This document shows positions 1-14,100 of a stretch of 64,000 nt of DNA, in pieces. The stretch's first letter is position 1; each line of letters starts with the position of its first letter. The position numbers were made by a program, and so were the translations under genes. Below the pieces are notes generated by a model. That model saw only the letters and a program-made list of their open reading frames with translations, was not told the origin of the DNA and ran no database searches. This DNA is from Mytilus galloprovincialis (Eukaryota; Mollusca; Bivalvia; Mytilida; Mytilidae), in assembly GCF_965363235.1 (NCBI RefSeq), contig NC_134841.1:62021078-62085077 (forward strand), given 5' to 3'.

Positions 1-37
1 AAACTTAATCGATTAGTAATGAAGATTCTGTCATGTA

Positions 38-336
38 TTTTTATGCCCCACCTACGATAGAAGAGGGTCATTATGTTTTCTAGTCTGTGTGTCCGTTCGT
101 CTTTCTATTCGTTCGTTCGTCTGTTAGTCAGTCTGTCCCGCTTCAGGTTAAAGTTTTTGGTCAAGGTAGTTTTTGATGAAGTAGAAGTCTAATCAACTTC
201 AAACATAGTTCACATGTGCCCTATGATATAATCTTTTATGCCAAATAAGAGTTTTTACCCCAATTTTACGATCCACTGAACATAGAAAATGATAGTGCAA
301 GAGGGGCATCCGTGTACTGGGGACACATTATTGTTG
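38..336 (+). mobile_element. Non-autonomous Helitron-like element, 'GGGGCAT' family, copy 1
   Basis: It begins with a hairpin-forming pair (atgcccc... gggtcat), has a TCCG/TTCG-rich stretch, a 'ttaaagtttttggtcaaggtag' core, and ends with gaggggcatccgtgtact and a small palindrome-like tail. The copy at 15057 is clearly the same family and is longer. Hairpin ends with internal repeats resemble HINE or bivalve 'pearl' elements; that assignment is tentative. Confidence 0.6.
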
Positions 337-845
337 ATTTCTGAATCAGTTTTTTTCTCTAACATATTCTGTTAACTCGTAAACACACCAAGATACTAAA
401 AATTAAATCAGATATAAGTTGAGGGCATAGCTACATATTTTTCTTTCGCAGTTTGCATATTGTTAAATTGAGTTATTCAAACTTATTGTTTTAACAATTT
501 TTTGAATTCCCGTTAAATTTTTTAATGGCATAGCAATATTTTATTCAGTTTTAGAAAAAGATTAAGCTGTATTCAATAATAAAAAAAATGATTTTCACTT
601 AACAAACGAAAACATTTCGTTTGAAAGAATGTTAGTAAGATTCGTTTTTACCCTTACTATAGGATTATGAAGAAAGAGACACTAACTGATTGGTGCTTTT
701 TTATAACAGGAATAACGTGCAGAGTCCAAAAAAATATTGTTTCTATAACATGTGCGCGTGCATGATTTTTTTTATTTTCAATTATAAAGTTAAATGTATT
801 TTCAGTAGAGTGATATCTTACTATCATGGTTTCAATCTATATAAA

Positions 846-1540
846 AATAGAAGATGTGGTATGATTTCCAATAAGACAGCTCTCCGAAAGAGACCAAATG
901 GTACAAAATTTAACAACTATAGGTCACCGTGCGGCCTTCAACAATGAACAAAGGCCATACCGCATAGTCAGCTTTAAAATGTCCCAAAGTTACAAATACA
1001 AAAATTTCAAACGAGGGAACTAACGGCCTAACTTATGTACAAATGATGAACGAAAAACAAATATGCAACACAGCAACATACGACAGCCACTGCATTACAG
1101 GTTCCTGACTTGGGACAGGCACATAAAGAATGAGTTGGGGTTACTGTTAAATCAGAAATTATTGCGTGCATTTATTATTGCGATTTTGTCATTTTAGACT
1201 TAAATGCCATTTAATTTTTACGAATTAGAGAAAAATCCTGTTTAGTTCATATAAAATATTTCAAAATGCGAGTTTTAATTATTTCGTTTACAACTCTGTT
1301 GCATTTTTCGCAATAATAAAAACCTCGCATTAATTTCTGAATTTACAGTAAATCAATTTGATTGCGTTAACCCTCCCCTAAAATGGGACAGTAGTGTAAT
1401 AGTACAACATAAGAACAAACTATAAAATCAATTTAAAAAATCTTTACTCGTCAGATAGATCGTATAGAAATACATAAAAAAAAAAACACATAGTAGACGT
1501 GGACGGGTACTTGTACATCCCAACAAAAAAAAACACTAAG
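846..1540 (+). mobile_element. Dispersed repeat R1 (GATGTGGTATGATTGCC family), copy
   Basis: Starts 'agatgtggtatgatt', continues through 'gaccaaatggtac', 'ccgtgcggccttcaacaatg', 'gacttgggacaggcacat' and ends near a 'gacgtggacggg' stretch. It matches the copies at 5648, 16980, 28813, 38345 (opposite), 40405 and 51085. I know this as a very common mussel repeat; its transposon class is unclear to me. Confidence 0.7.
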
Positions 1541-2066
1541 TTTAAATCTGAGGGTACTCGCGGTTACTGATAGCTAGTTCAAAGCTTATATAATTAATTA
1601 AAAAAACAATTATGCATGTACATACATGTAAGCAAGCGCTCACCCGAAACTCGAATGTTCATACAAAATAGATCAGATGAGAAAGATTAATAAAATGTTA
1701 TAAGTTATGTAAATCCTGCTGTCTTGACAGAGGTCAAAGTAGATAATGTTTAATAAAGTCATATTACATGTATGACAGTTACAATGGAAAATGTCATTCT
1801 CCCTGCTCTGATTACCATACATTTATTTATTTTATGATCTGGTTACATTAGTGACAACAACCGTAGCATTAAAAAATTACAACAAATGTATTCGGTTCAG
1901 AGTATTGATACTTATAACTAAATACAATAAGTAGTGCTGATATTTCATATATTCCACACTGTTAATATGGTTGGTAAGTTATGATCGTGCATAGTCAAGC
2001 CATGAAGAAAATAAAGTTAAAAACAGTTAGTGCTTGTGCGGGTAATTACTTTTGGTATTTTTTCAG

Positions 2067-2138
2067 CTCATTGAATAATAATGCAATGAAAGACATCCGT
2101 AATGGAACCTTTGACAACTTACCTCGACTACGTCGGCT
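2067..2138 (+). CDS. LRR exon 1 (type A)
   Basis: 72-nt exon between tttcag and gtaggt. It starts with the last base of a split codon and ends with two bases of the next, so it can be added or lost without a frame change. It reads SLNNNAMKDIRNGTFDNL and fits the LxxNxxxxIxxGxFxxLxxLxxL pattern. It is nearly the same as the exon at 9926 and the introns around the two are also similar. Confidence 0.8.
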
Positions 2139-5100
2139 GTAGGTACACTTATTCATCATACATACTAAGCCTGAAATAAAATAACGAGGGTATCTCATGA
2201 TCAAGCATGGTAGCTTATTGTCTTTTTCAGGCCTGATTTGACTTTAATATCGATACTTTAGTAAAAAGTAAAAATTGCCGCATTATCTCCCTTTGCTGAT
2301 GTTCTATAACTTGTAGGTTTTTGTGCCCTTTTGTGTCATGTTAGTATTTACAAACCATTATTATGTTACTCTCGGGTTTAGGTTTCACGAATTGAACCAT
2401 TGATAAGAATTAATTTTCTGAATGCTTTCAATAGCTGAATGTTGCTAACTTTGATATTATATAAAACTGTTAGATAAGAAAACGTAAGGTGCAATCGTCC
2501 CTTGGTGATTTTTGTTTGTGTTTTTTTTTAAATCCATATAGTCAAAACGAGTAAACAGCAGAAGGCGATAAAAACACATGGTCCTGTCTCAATAAGAAAA
2601 TACCAATGTCATTCAACTCTCAGTTTTCAACAGATGTAGAAAGTAAACAGGTGTCATCTACTTCAAACGCAAAAAATATCCAAATTTAGAACCATGGTTG
2701 AAACTGAAATTACACATTTTGATAATTATAAATGTTATTTCTGCTTTATCAAATTCTTATGTCGAAAGGATAGCAAAATTTGTTTTCTTATATTGTGCCT
2801 TTTGTTTTTTTTTCAATAGTAGAGAATGCAACTTTTATTTAAAGTTTTTCTTCTCAAGTCTCAATTAAAGATAATGACTGAATAGAGTATAGAAGGGAGG
2901 GGGGGCAAAACAATATGTGCCACTTATATAACTGCAATTTGATATATTTGACACTTTACATTTTGATAGCATTTTGAAGACTGATTTGTATTAATCTAAA
3001 ACCAAATGTATCTAATCTTCATAACATCAGCAGATATATATTATTAACTTCTGTGTTTGACGAACTTGATTATACATTAGGTTATGATTCTTACACAGTC
3101 AGCTCTATTACCTAGTTCAAATTTTCAGGAGCCAAGGTTCTCTGCATCAATGGATTCGTCGTGCATTTTTCAAATCGTATATCAATTATTTTTTTAAGTG
3201 TGGAGCAGCAAAATAAAATTTTATGTTATGTAAAAATTTCTGCCGATTTGTAAAATTTTCCCTATATATCATTTGTAATTAATGCGTCTCGCGCTATAAA
3301 TTTCAACAGCTTGTATCTGAAAAACGAAAATGGTTAACCCTTTTTATTTTATTTTATTCTGTATTTTTACAAGCAGAAGCCGAATGTAAAATTAAAAACA
3401 AATTTGTGGAGTAGTTACAATGTAAGTAAGTACATTTCGCCGCCTTCATAGAAATTATGCCTTTATGAAATTTTTATTGAAACTACATGTATTTTTTTGT
3501 CTTGATAACAGATAATTTATGTAATTAATATGCATGCACTCTGTTGATAGATATGTCATAATGTGTGTCTATTATGTTGTTTATTTGATTTAAAAAGCTC
3601 ATTAAAGGCTGTGTAATATGTACAAAAGACGAAGCAGTTATGGCCTGGTCGTGTTTTTTGCTAAAAATACATTAAGTTGACCTTGAGGTCAAATTTGAAG
3701 ATCAAATGAAGGTCATCATGATACTAGACATTAAACCTCATGATGATACATTTACAAGCAACATATATATGGTCTAGATCAAGACAAAAATGTTATGGCC
3801 AATATGTTTGCAAAAATAACAGACCAGTATAGTACAACAAATGGTTACTTTTTTAAAAAGTTAAACGACACATTTTGTTTTTATTTTTCTATTTATTTTT
3901 CTTCAAATACTTGATCCATCATAGTAATTTGGGGGACTAAATGTGATACCCCCCTTGTTTACTTCGGTCAAACATTTAAATCCAAAATTTAAAAAAAAAA
4001 TTACAAATAAAGAGTATCGTTAAACTCAAAATTTCATCAGTTTTCACTATAAACTATGTTTTTGTCAATTTGGAATTATTTTTTCAATATTAACATATAT
4101 ACCTCTATACCAATATTTCTGAAACTTCCAAGCTTAGCCGATATTAGCATGTAAAAGACGCCATATTTGAGTTGCCAAATCTTTTAAATCTATTGTTTAA
4201 ATATTTTGATTTTTTTTAAGATGTTAAGCTCGACGTATTTTATCAATGAGAGAAAATAAAGAAAAAATAAACTACATTTGTTTTGTGAATGGTGTTGGGT
4301 ACCCCCTTAATTCGTTGTACTTTTTATCAAACTTTATAATTTTATGTTTTGTAATAGTTGACTTTTTTCATTAATATAAAACGTAAAGAGATGTGGTAGG
4401 TAATATCTTGATTGTGTTGTAAGGTTTGAACACTTTAACTTAATATTAAAGACATTCTAACTGTCAAGATGAAATTCAGATGTAAAAATACTTTTTGAAA
4501 TTGTTGTTTAATGTATTGTACATACAAATATATAATTGTAGAAATTTAGATGACAACATGATTTCTAGCATAAGCTTTGTCAAGTTTTTATCATCAACTG
4601 TAACTACAATGTAAGTATTTCTAATATATAATTCTGTGAACAGAAATAACGAGATTTGATGAGAAAAGACTGCACAAATTGTAATCAAAAGGTCCGTTTC
4701 GATTTGTTAATTTTCTTGAATAAACAAAGATGAAATGTTGAATATAAATTAGAACAAAAAATAAGTCGATGTGACTTTACTGTTGACAGAGAAAGAAATT
4801 TATTTAATGACAACTTCTTTAAAATGGGACCGATATCATTGCTTTAAAGTAAAAGTAAAATAACAAAAAAAACGAACTCTAATGAAATTTTTAAAAACGG
4901 AAAGTCCCTTATCAAATGGAAAAATCGAAAAGCTCAAACACATCAAACGAATGGATAACAACTGTCATATTTCTGAATTTGTACAGGAGTTTTCTAATGT
5001 AGAAAATGGTGGATTAAACTTATATAGGTAGCTTAACCTACAACTTGTATGACAGTCGCATAAAATTCTACTCTATTGACAGAATGTATGAACAAAACGA

Positions 5101-8100
5101 ACAGAATTGTCAAAAACTTGTTAACATAAGTCAACATTTGTGTTATAATCTTAATCACTTTAAAAACAATCAAATATGTTAATAGACTGCAATTAAACCA
5201 TGGTATGGTAGCAAGATAAATAAGTTCTTTGATACTAATATTGTCAAATTTCAGTTAAATCAAAGACCTCTATTTTTGTGGAATTTTCAGTTTATCCTCC
5301 AGATGGAATTGTGTTCTTTGGCAGATCTGTGTGTTGTCTTTTTATGTAAATATAGGTTATTATTGTTCTTAATTGGATATTCTCTTTTTATTATACCACG
5401 AACTTCACGTCACGTCTTGTTAACTTTAGGTCTCGAGCTTATCACTAAATCGATAGCTAGTCACTTTAACTGATTTGATATTACTGAAATAGTTTTTTTT
5501 TTTAACTCTAAATATTTTATTTCACTACTGGTTGTGAACAATGTCCCTTGGCGCTACAACAATGACGCTAACTTCCTCCCTTTGTAATTAGTTGCTAATG
5601 TTACTGAAATAGTAATAATTTCGAAATAAATCATCGTCGGCGTTAATATAAAAAAGAAGATGTGGTATGATTGCCAATGAGACAACTATCCACAAGACAC
5701 AGACATTACCAACTATAGTTCACCGTACGGTCTTCAACAATAAGCAAAGCCCATACCGCATATAGTCAGCTATAAAAGGCCCGATATGACAAATGTAAAA
5801 AAATTGAAACGAGAAAACTAACGGCCTTATTTGTATAAAAAAAAAAATGAACGAAAAACAAATATGTAACATATAAACAAACGACAACCACTGAATTACA
5901 GGCTCCTGACTTGGGACAGGCACATACATAAATAGTTTATTTTAACGCTCATTTATTTTCTTAAATGGGAAGTAAAACTTCATTTTTTATCCTCAGGAAG
6001 AATTGAAAATGAAAATAACACTTAGACCAAATACCAACATTTGAACACCAGGGAGTGTATAAATACATAGAACATTAAAGGCCAAAAGAAACTTTACTAA
6101 ATAATTGACTGATTTCTATGCCATTTGGTCTCTGTTGGACAGTTGTGATATTGGCAATCGTACCACATCTTCTTGTTCCTATAAAGAATGGAAAAGATAA
6201 ATTTATCTACTGTCAACCTTGCATGAGGCTGTTGGAACCTTAGTTTCAAAGGACTTAATAAATTAGATGCAAATGCACTATACATACTAGTGGCTCTACT
6301 TTACAAAAAAGAAATACAACACTTATATTAACACTTAAAACAAGAGCAGGATTAGAATGTATGTCTTTTAATTTTGGGATTGATATATCAGGTAGAAGGT
6401 AGAAAGAACAGTAAGTTAGATAATATCATGATTTCCTGCTACCTTTCTACATATTTCTGTGAGCAAGATGACACATATAAGAATATTGCATACTTACACA
6501 TATATGAATCTGCCGTATTTGGCCAATTATTTTCAATTGAAATCAAGTTGATTTTTTCTATTTCTTTGAACGAAGTTTTCTTGAATGAAATTTACGAAAT
6601 TTGACACACATGTTACGAAGAATTGAATTATTTAAACAGATTGGTATAATACACAGAAAATATATGAAGTTAAAGGAGTATGTTCGGTAAGGTCCTAAAA
6701 TGGCCCCCTTTTTTAGCGTAAATTTCAAATTCGGATTTATTGACCAATATCACAATAAATTATAGCTAATACAGTGACTAGAAAGGAAATAAGCCATTTT
6801 GATGAAAATTTTACGTTTCTGCGTTTCATTATGACGTCAAAAGTTGTACTCATTGATTTTTCACCAAAAAATCAATAAAAATAGGTAAATTTCCATAGAT
6901 TATTGGACAGGAAACATAGAGCGCATACGTCGACAACAAAGATCTTTTGAAATAATGTTTGTGAAGACATTTCACATATCTTATTTGAATATTAAGTTTG
7001 TCGACGCCTGCGCTCTATGTTTCCTGGTCCTTAATTTGGTTGAAATGCAGCTGATTTTGTCAAATTTCACCAAAATCCCTTATCTTGACCTTTTTGGGAT
7101 GTAAAAATCAACGTGTTAGAATTAAACTTTGACAAAAACAGTTGTGTTTAACTTTCTCACATGACTTTAAGGCAACTTAAAACATTTATTGTCTTGTAAC
7201 TATGAATTTTATAATTGCGGCCAAATATGGCCCTTACCGAACTTACTCCTTTTAAATGGCGTTGATTTATACACTTATAGCCAATATTGTTATTTTTAGT
7301 CGTAATTTGGGTCAATTAGTAATGGTTTGCAAAATTCTTCATACTTCTCTTTTTTTTCGTTTGTTTTGTTTAATACAATATTAGTTACTTCCGGTGTTAT
7401 CCTTACCATAGTGTTATGAATGTATAGTCCGTTTGAATTTTATAAATCTTCAGAATAATCCTTAAAAATCTACTTTTAAAAATATTCTTTTTTGTTAGCT
7501 CACCTGGCCCAAAGGGCCAAGTGAGCTTTTCCCATCACTTAGTCCGTAGTCGTTAACTTTTACAAAAATCTTCTTCTTTGAAACTACTGGGCCAAATTAA
7601 ACCAAACTTGGCCACAATCATCATTGGGGTATCTAGTTTAAAAAATGTGTCCGGTGACCCGGCCAACCAACAAAAATGGCCACCATGGCTAAAAATAGAA
7701 CATGGGGGTAAAATGCCGTTTTTGGCTTATAAGGTGAAATTGTTTATTAGGTCAAGATATATCTGCCCTGACATTTTCAGATGAATTAGACAACCCGTTG
7801 TTGGCTTGCTGCCCCTAATTTGGTAATTTTAAGGAAATTTTACTGTTTTTGGTTATTATCTTGAATATTATTATAGATAGAGATAAACTGTAAACAGCAA
7901 TAATGTTCAGCAAAGTACGATTTACAAATAAGTCAACATGACCGAAATGGTCAGTTGACTCCTTTAGGAGTTATTGTCCTTTATAGTCAATTTTTAACAT
8001 TTTTTCGTAAATCTTAGTAATCTTTTACAAAAATCTTCTCCTCTGAAACTACTAGGCCAAATTAATCCAAACTTGGCCACAATCATCATTGGGGTATCTA

Positions 8101-11100
8101 GTTTACAAATGTGTGGCGTGACCCGGCCAACCAACCAAGATGGCCGCCATGGCTAAAAATAGAACGTTGGAATAAAATGTAGATTTTGGCTTATAACTCT
8201 AAATCCACAGCATTTAGAGCAAATCTGACATGGGGTAAAAAATATCTATTAGGTCAAGATCTATCTACCCTGAAATATTCAGACATATCGAACAACCAGT
8301 TGTTGGGTTGCTGCCCCTGAATTACAAATTTTAAGGAAATTTTGCAGTTTTTGCATACTATCTTGAATATTATTATAGATAGAGATAAACTGTAAACAGC
8401 AATAATGTTCAGCAAAGTAAGATCTACAAATAAGTCAACATGACCAAAATTGTCAGTTAACCTATTAAGGAGTCATTGCCCTTTATAGTCATTTTTTAAC
8501 CATTTTTCTAAAATTTTTGTATTCTTTTAATAAATCTTCTCCTCTGAAACTACTGGCCCAAATTTAACCAAACTTGGCCACAATTATCATTTAGATATTT
8601 AGTTTTAAAAATGTGTGGCGTGACCCTGCCAACACACCAAGATGGCCGCCATGGCTAAACATAGTACATAGAGGCGACAGTAGATTTTGGCTTATATTTC
8701 TGAAACCAAAGCATTTAGAGCAAATCTGAAAGTGGATAATTTGTTTATCAGGTCAAGATCTATCTGCCCTGAAATTTTCAGACAAAACAGACAACCTGCT
8801 GTTGGGTTGCTGCCCAAGAATTAGTAATTTTAAGGAAATTTTGCAGTTTTTGGTTATTATCTTGAATATTATAATAGATAGAGATAAACTGTAAACAGCA
8901 ATGATGTTCAGCAAAGTAAGATCTACAAATAAGTCAAATGACCAAATTGTCAGTTTACCCCTTAAGGAGTTATTGCCCTTTATAGTAATTTTTTAACAAT
9001 TTTCTTAAATTTTGGTAAATTTTGGTAAATTTTTAGAATATATTTTCCACTGTAATTACTGGGCCAAGTTCATTATAGATAAAGATAATTGTAGCAAGAA
9101 AAATGTCCAGTAAAGTAAGATCTACATGATCACCAAAACACAATTTTGTCATGAATTTATCTGTGTCCATTGTTTAATATGCACATAGACCAAGGTGAGC
9201 GACACAGGCTCTTGAGAGCCTCTAGTTCTTTATGTATGTTAATGCATGGTATGTACGAAATCTGACCATGAATATCATAATTTGGGGCCAGTTGAAAAAA
9301 GATACCCATTTAGACTCGCATTTTGACTCTATGCTACTTCTATTTTTTTGTATACAATACTTGATAACGTAAGTATGAAAGGTGTAACAGTCTTCCATTC
9401 AAAACAAAAACATTAGACATGTGATTTAATGTTTGTTTCATTGTAACACGTGACTTTTCTCCTTTGAATAACTCTGACTATAACAGTTGTTTTTGGTGTT
9501 TTTTTATAACAGGAGTTATTTGCAGAGTCTAAACTGTCATTGTTTCTTAACCGATCTTTGTGTGTGCGGTTTTATTATTTATTATTTTCAATTATAAAGT
9601 TGAATGTATTTTCAGTAAAGTGATATCATTTTTATCCTGGTTTCTATCTACGCTTTTTTATAATTATTTAACCTTTTTCATTATTTTAAAATGTACATAC
9701 ATGATATACATGAAGCGCACACCTTGAACTTGAATGGCTACCTGTATACAAAATACACCAGATGAGGGAAAATTAATAAAATCTTTATATTTTAGAGATT
9801 CCGTACTACAAATGGGAATACGTTATTATCGTTGATAGTTATGCTATGATGACACTATTGTTTAAAACAAATAGCTTCATGAAAACTAGTACGTGTGATT
9901 TATTAATTTTTTTTTTATTTTTTAGCTCATTGAATAATAATTCAATTAACGATATCAGTATGGGAACCTTTGACAACTTGCCTCGACTAGGTTTGCTGTA
10001 GGTACAATTATTCTGCACGCATACCAAGCATACAATAATGAACGAGGGTGATCGAAATCCTGGTAGCATATGATCTTTTGATGGCCTGGTTTTGCTTAGA
10101 TATCAGTACTTTATTAATTTGCTATATATTGTCGAACAATCTCGCTTGCTGATGTTCTATAGCTGGGACGTATTTTGTGCTCTTTTGATGGCATGTTGAT
10201 TTTAATTTAACATTATTATGTTACTTTTGGATTAAAGTTTCGTTAATTGAACCACTGATAAAACTTAATTTTCAATATGCACATTGGTTGTATGAATCTA
10301 ACCTCGATACCATGTAAAACTGTTTAAAAATGAAACGCAATGTGTAATCGTTCTTAAACGATTTTTTTAAACTGTTTTTTAGTATATTTAAATTCATAAA
10401 AACGCCTATAGACAACACGATTAAACAGCAGAAAGCGATAAACATACAGAGGCCAGTACAATCAAAATGACCATTAAATACCTGCTAGGACAACAAAAAA
10501 ACAAAATTGCCTGACCCACTACATATTTTCCTGTAAGAAAAATAACCGATATGTAAATTTCGACTAAAAAAGCTGCAAAGCAACTGCGCGAGTAAACCAA
10601 ATGTGATTTTGCATAGTAAATTGTTTCTTGCAGTATCAATCTACATTAATGTCATTTTGATCAGTAGTTTTAACTGAAATAAAATTGAGAAAGGAAATGG
10701 GGAATGTGTCAAAGCGACAACAACCCGACCATAGAGCAGACAACATGACTTTTATTACTTTTTAGTGTTTGATTTTCTTGCTGTCTTGTCTTTAATGTCC
10801 ACCACAAAGTTGAGATATTGCTAACAAAAGAGAATGTTTTTTTTTATATTTCGTATTAATTTTATTTATATTTTTGTGATAGTCCTTCTCAATGTAGCTT
10901 TATTGTAGATTATGAGCACTTGTGAATTACGATAAACAGTCAGATAATTGGGCTTTTGATAATCGATATATTTGCAATGTTTTATTTTTTAATTCAACAA
11001 AATGTTCTACAGAAAGAAGAACATCATTTTAAGAACATATTATTTTGAAGTAAACCACTCCGTCATCAAGGCTAGTGTTTAGTATTTTTGGTATTATATT

Positions 11101-14100
11101 TTCCGAAATAAGCCATGCAATAAATAAATCATCATTGAATTCGGCAATGAAATAAGTAGAAACTTTTCTACTACAAATCGGTTTTAAGCAAAATTATATC
11201 AGGTACGGCCATACATGTAACCAATCGAAGTGGATTTAAGTAAGTACAAGAAGATAATGTGCCATTGCCAATGAGGAAAATTCACAGGATAAAAAAATTA
11301 AAAAGATATTTAAACAACACTATGGGTCACAGTACGGTGTTTTTTACAACAATCATTAGTTATCTAAAGTCCATGAATATAAACATAAGATTAATCGAAC
11401 CAAACCAAAAATTGTTTGATATCTGTTATTTAAAAAGGGCGTCAAAACAACGAAATAGAATAGGTCCCTGGCTTAAAACAGGGCCTCGGTGACCGAGTAG
11501 TTTACGTAGTCGAACTACTGTATCACTAGCGTATTAAACTGAGGTTGTGACTTCGAATCCCGCACGTGGTAGGTGTATTCGTCTCCAATCTTAATTGACT
11601 GAGATTATTACTTTTCCTACCGATGGTCGATGTTTCTCCCTGTGCATTCCAGCTTCATCTGCCAATAAAAACTGACCTCCATAAAATAGCACAAGAGAGT
11701 TATAAGTTGTGTTAATCAATGGAACAGGCACATGTACTGTGTTTATGTTTGTTTGTAATATCAATACGTAATTCTAATGCAATTTGGATGTAACAATTTT
11801 TTTCATTGGCTAAAAGTTGCCGTCAAATCCACAGTTGACCAGGCGTAACTAAGGAGGGACCCGCCATTTTGAATTGATGCATCAACAAATGTTCGATTAC
11901 TACTATATAATCGAAAATAAAACAACACCTACCTCGAATTCGCCGTTTTAATGTAATTCTATCCGAATTTGAAGCGTACAGGTAACGTAATAACCTCCAG
12001 TTTGTAAGTTTTCATTTGTATGACGTCACGTTTAGCCATGACGTCTTTGTGCCAAAATCATTCATGAAGTTTCGCGGATTTTTTTTTATTTGACAAATCT
12101 AGAAATTTTTTCAAGTTTTATCGTATTTTTTCTTTTGGTAATGCATTAGAATCGGAATAACAGTACTGTAGTTGAAGAGTTTCACCGTCAATTTTGATTT
12201 GACGGTCGCAAATCTCCGTTTTACTGTCTCCGCTACGCTTCGCCAGTAAAACTGCATTTGCGACCGTCAAATCTACAATTGACGGTGGCAACTCTTCAAC
12301 TACAGTACTGTTATTCCTTAATTAGACACGCTGTGCAATATTTAAATAAAACATGAATTATTAACATGGTAACCTCTATTTGACTTATTTTATATTTTAT
12401 AGGTATCTGCGTAGCAATTCGTTGACAGAAATAAGGAATGGTATCTTCGACAATTTGAAAGCACTTTACTGGCTGTATGTATTTTTTACAAAATATTGTA
12501 AACACGTTAGAGTTACTTTTATATCAAACATGATTGCATATTGACAATTATTTCCATTGCTGAAAGATAATTAAATAATGTTTCGCTATTCTAGTTTATC
12601 TGGTCCTTAGGGCAAGTTTAAGCTATTACTATTACTTGACGTCTGCAGTCTGTCGCCTTCGTCGTCAGTCGTCTTCGTTGTCAGTTGTCAAACACCTTTT
12701 ATATTAGTTTTTTCGTCGACACTAATGATCCAAATATAACCAAATTTGGCTTCAATTTCATTTAAGTATTTTGTATAAGAAAAGTGCCAGTTAATCCTGT
12801 CGGTAAAAAAAAACCAAAATGGCCGACTTGGTTAGAAAAAGGAACATAGTGTAAATAAGTTGTGTCTTATATCTTGAAACTTTCATAGATAAAGAAAATC
12901 TGAAAGCAGCAACAATTTTAAGAATACTCCGCGATCGATTTACTGTTCGTTTACATAAAAACTGTCAGATGACATCTGATATGAGTTATTTTCCTTAATT
13001 CACGAATTTTACTTCATTTTCATTGTGGCCAATTCTCTTCAAAACTTAGACAATATATAATACCGCAGTCACACTAGGCCACGATCGCACTATGATCTGC
13101 GAAAAATTTAAAATGTTTAAGATCGTAGTGCGATCGTGTAGATAGTAATACGATCGTTTAGAGAGGTCTTCAAGATCGTGATAAGCGTGGCCAACTTTGA
13201 ACATTTTCAAAACAATCGTGTTGCGGTCGTGGCGAAATCTGGTCGTAGTAGAAGCGTAGTGTGAGCGCAGTAAGGTTGTGGTAAGCTCGCAAAGGTCGCT
13301 GTATCCTCGTAGCGAGAGCGTAGAAAAAGCATGATTTTATTCGAAGAGACTGCACTACAATTTCACTGCGACGTTACTACGCTGTTCAAGATCATATAAA
13401 AAGGAAGATTTGGTTTGATTGCCAATGAGACAACTCTCCATAAGAGACACAGAAATTAACAACTAATGGTCACAGTACGGCCTTCAACAATGAGCAAAAC
13501 CCATATCGCATAGTCAACTATAAAAGGCCCCGAAATGACAACGTAAAACAACTTATTGTCGTTTTCACATGAAATATATAAAAGTTCTCCAGCTTTTGTT
13601 TTTGTCCGTATGTAATTTGGACCTTTTGTCTTTTTCTCAAACGGCTCAACCATGCTTGACACATCTGTCGCATCCCTGCTATCGTTCACTAAAACATCTT
13701 CATTAGAGCTTGATGGACCAGCAATATGTTGTGAATCAGGTTGGATTGGTCTGTCCGACATCTCAGGATTCGTTGAAATACTAAGGTTTTTCTACCTCAG
13801 GAATAGATTACCTTAGCTGTATTTGGCAAAACGTTTAGAAATTTTCGGTCATTAATGCTCTTCAACTTCGTACTTTATTTGGCCCTTTAAACATTTTTGG
13901 TTCGAGCGTCACTGATGAGTCTTTTGTAGACGAAACGCGCGTCTGACGTAAATAAAAAATTTAAATCCTGGTATCTATGATGATTTCATTTACTATCATA
14001 GCTCCGCTCCCTCTGTCTATTTATCTACTTAATCGCAGTAGAAGCGTGGTTAGATCGTGTTGTAAACTCGTAGTACGGTCGTAGTGAGAAAGTGGTAAGC

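Larger units (their letters stand above)
590..2600 (+). repeat. Intron/exon segmental duplicate 1
   Basis: Sequence on both sides of the exon at 2067 matches that around the exon at 9926: a shared 'ttataacagga' start, 'ttcaattataaagtt', the type A exon, 'gtaggtac', and 'aaacagcagaa...gcgataaa' near the end. A dispersed repeat inserted into this copy (about 846-1540) makes it longer. Confidence 0.7.

Noticed and set aside
3424-3440. Splice donor-like gtaagtaagt in the first intron, considered for another LRR exon
   Set aside because: The upstream sequence has a stop codon in the required phase and no LRR pattern.
7578-7784. 68-codon open frame
   Set aside because: It lies in one tandem unit of the Helitron-like element and is not kept in the other units.
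11478-11575. Possible tRNA gene
   Set aside because: The A and B box-like motifs are present but the cloverleaf is poor and a SINE-like body follows.
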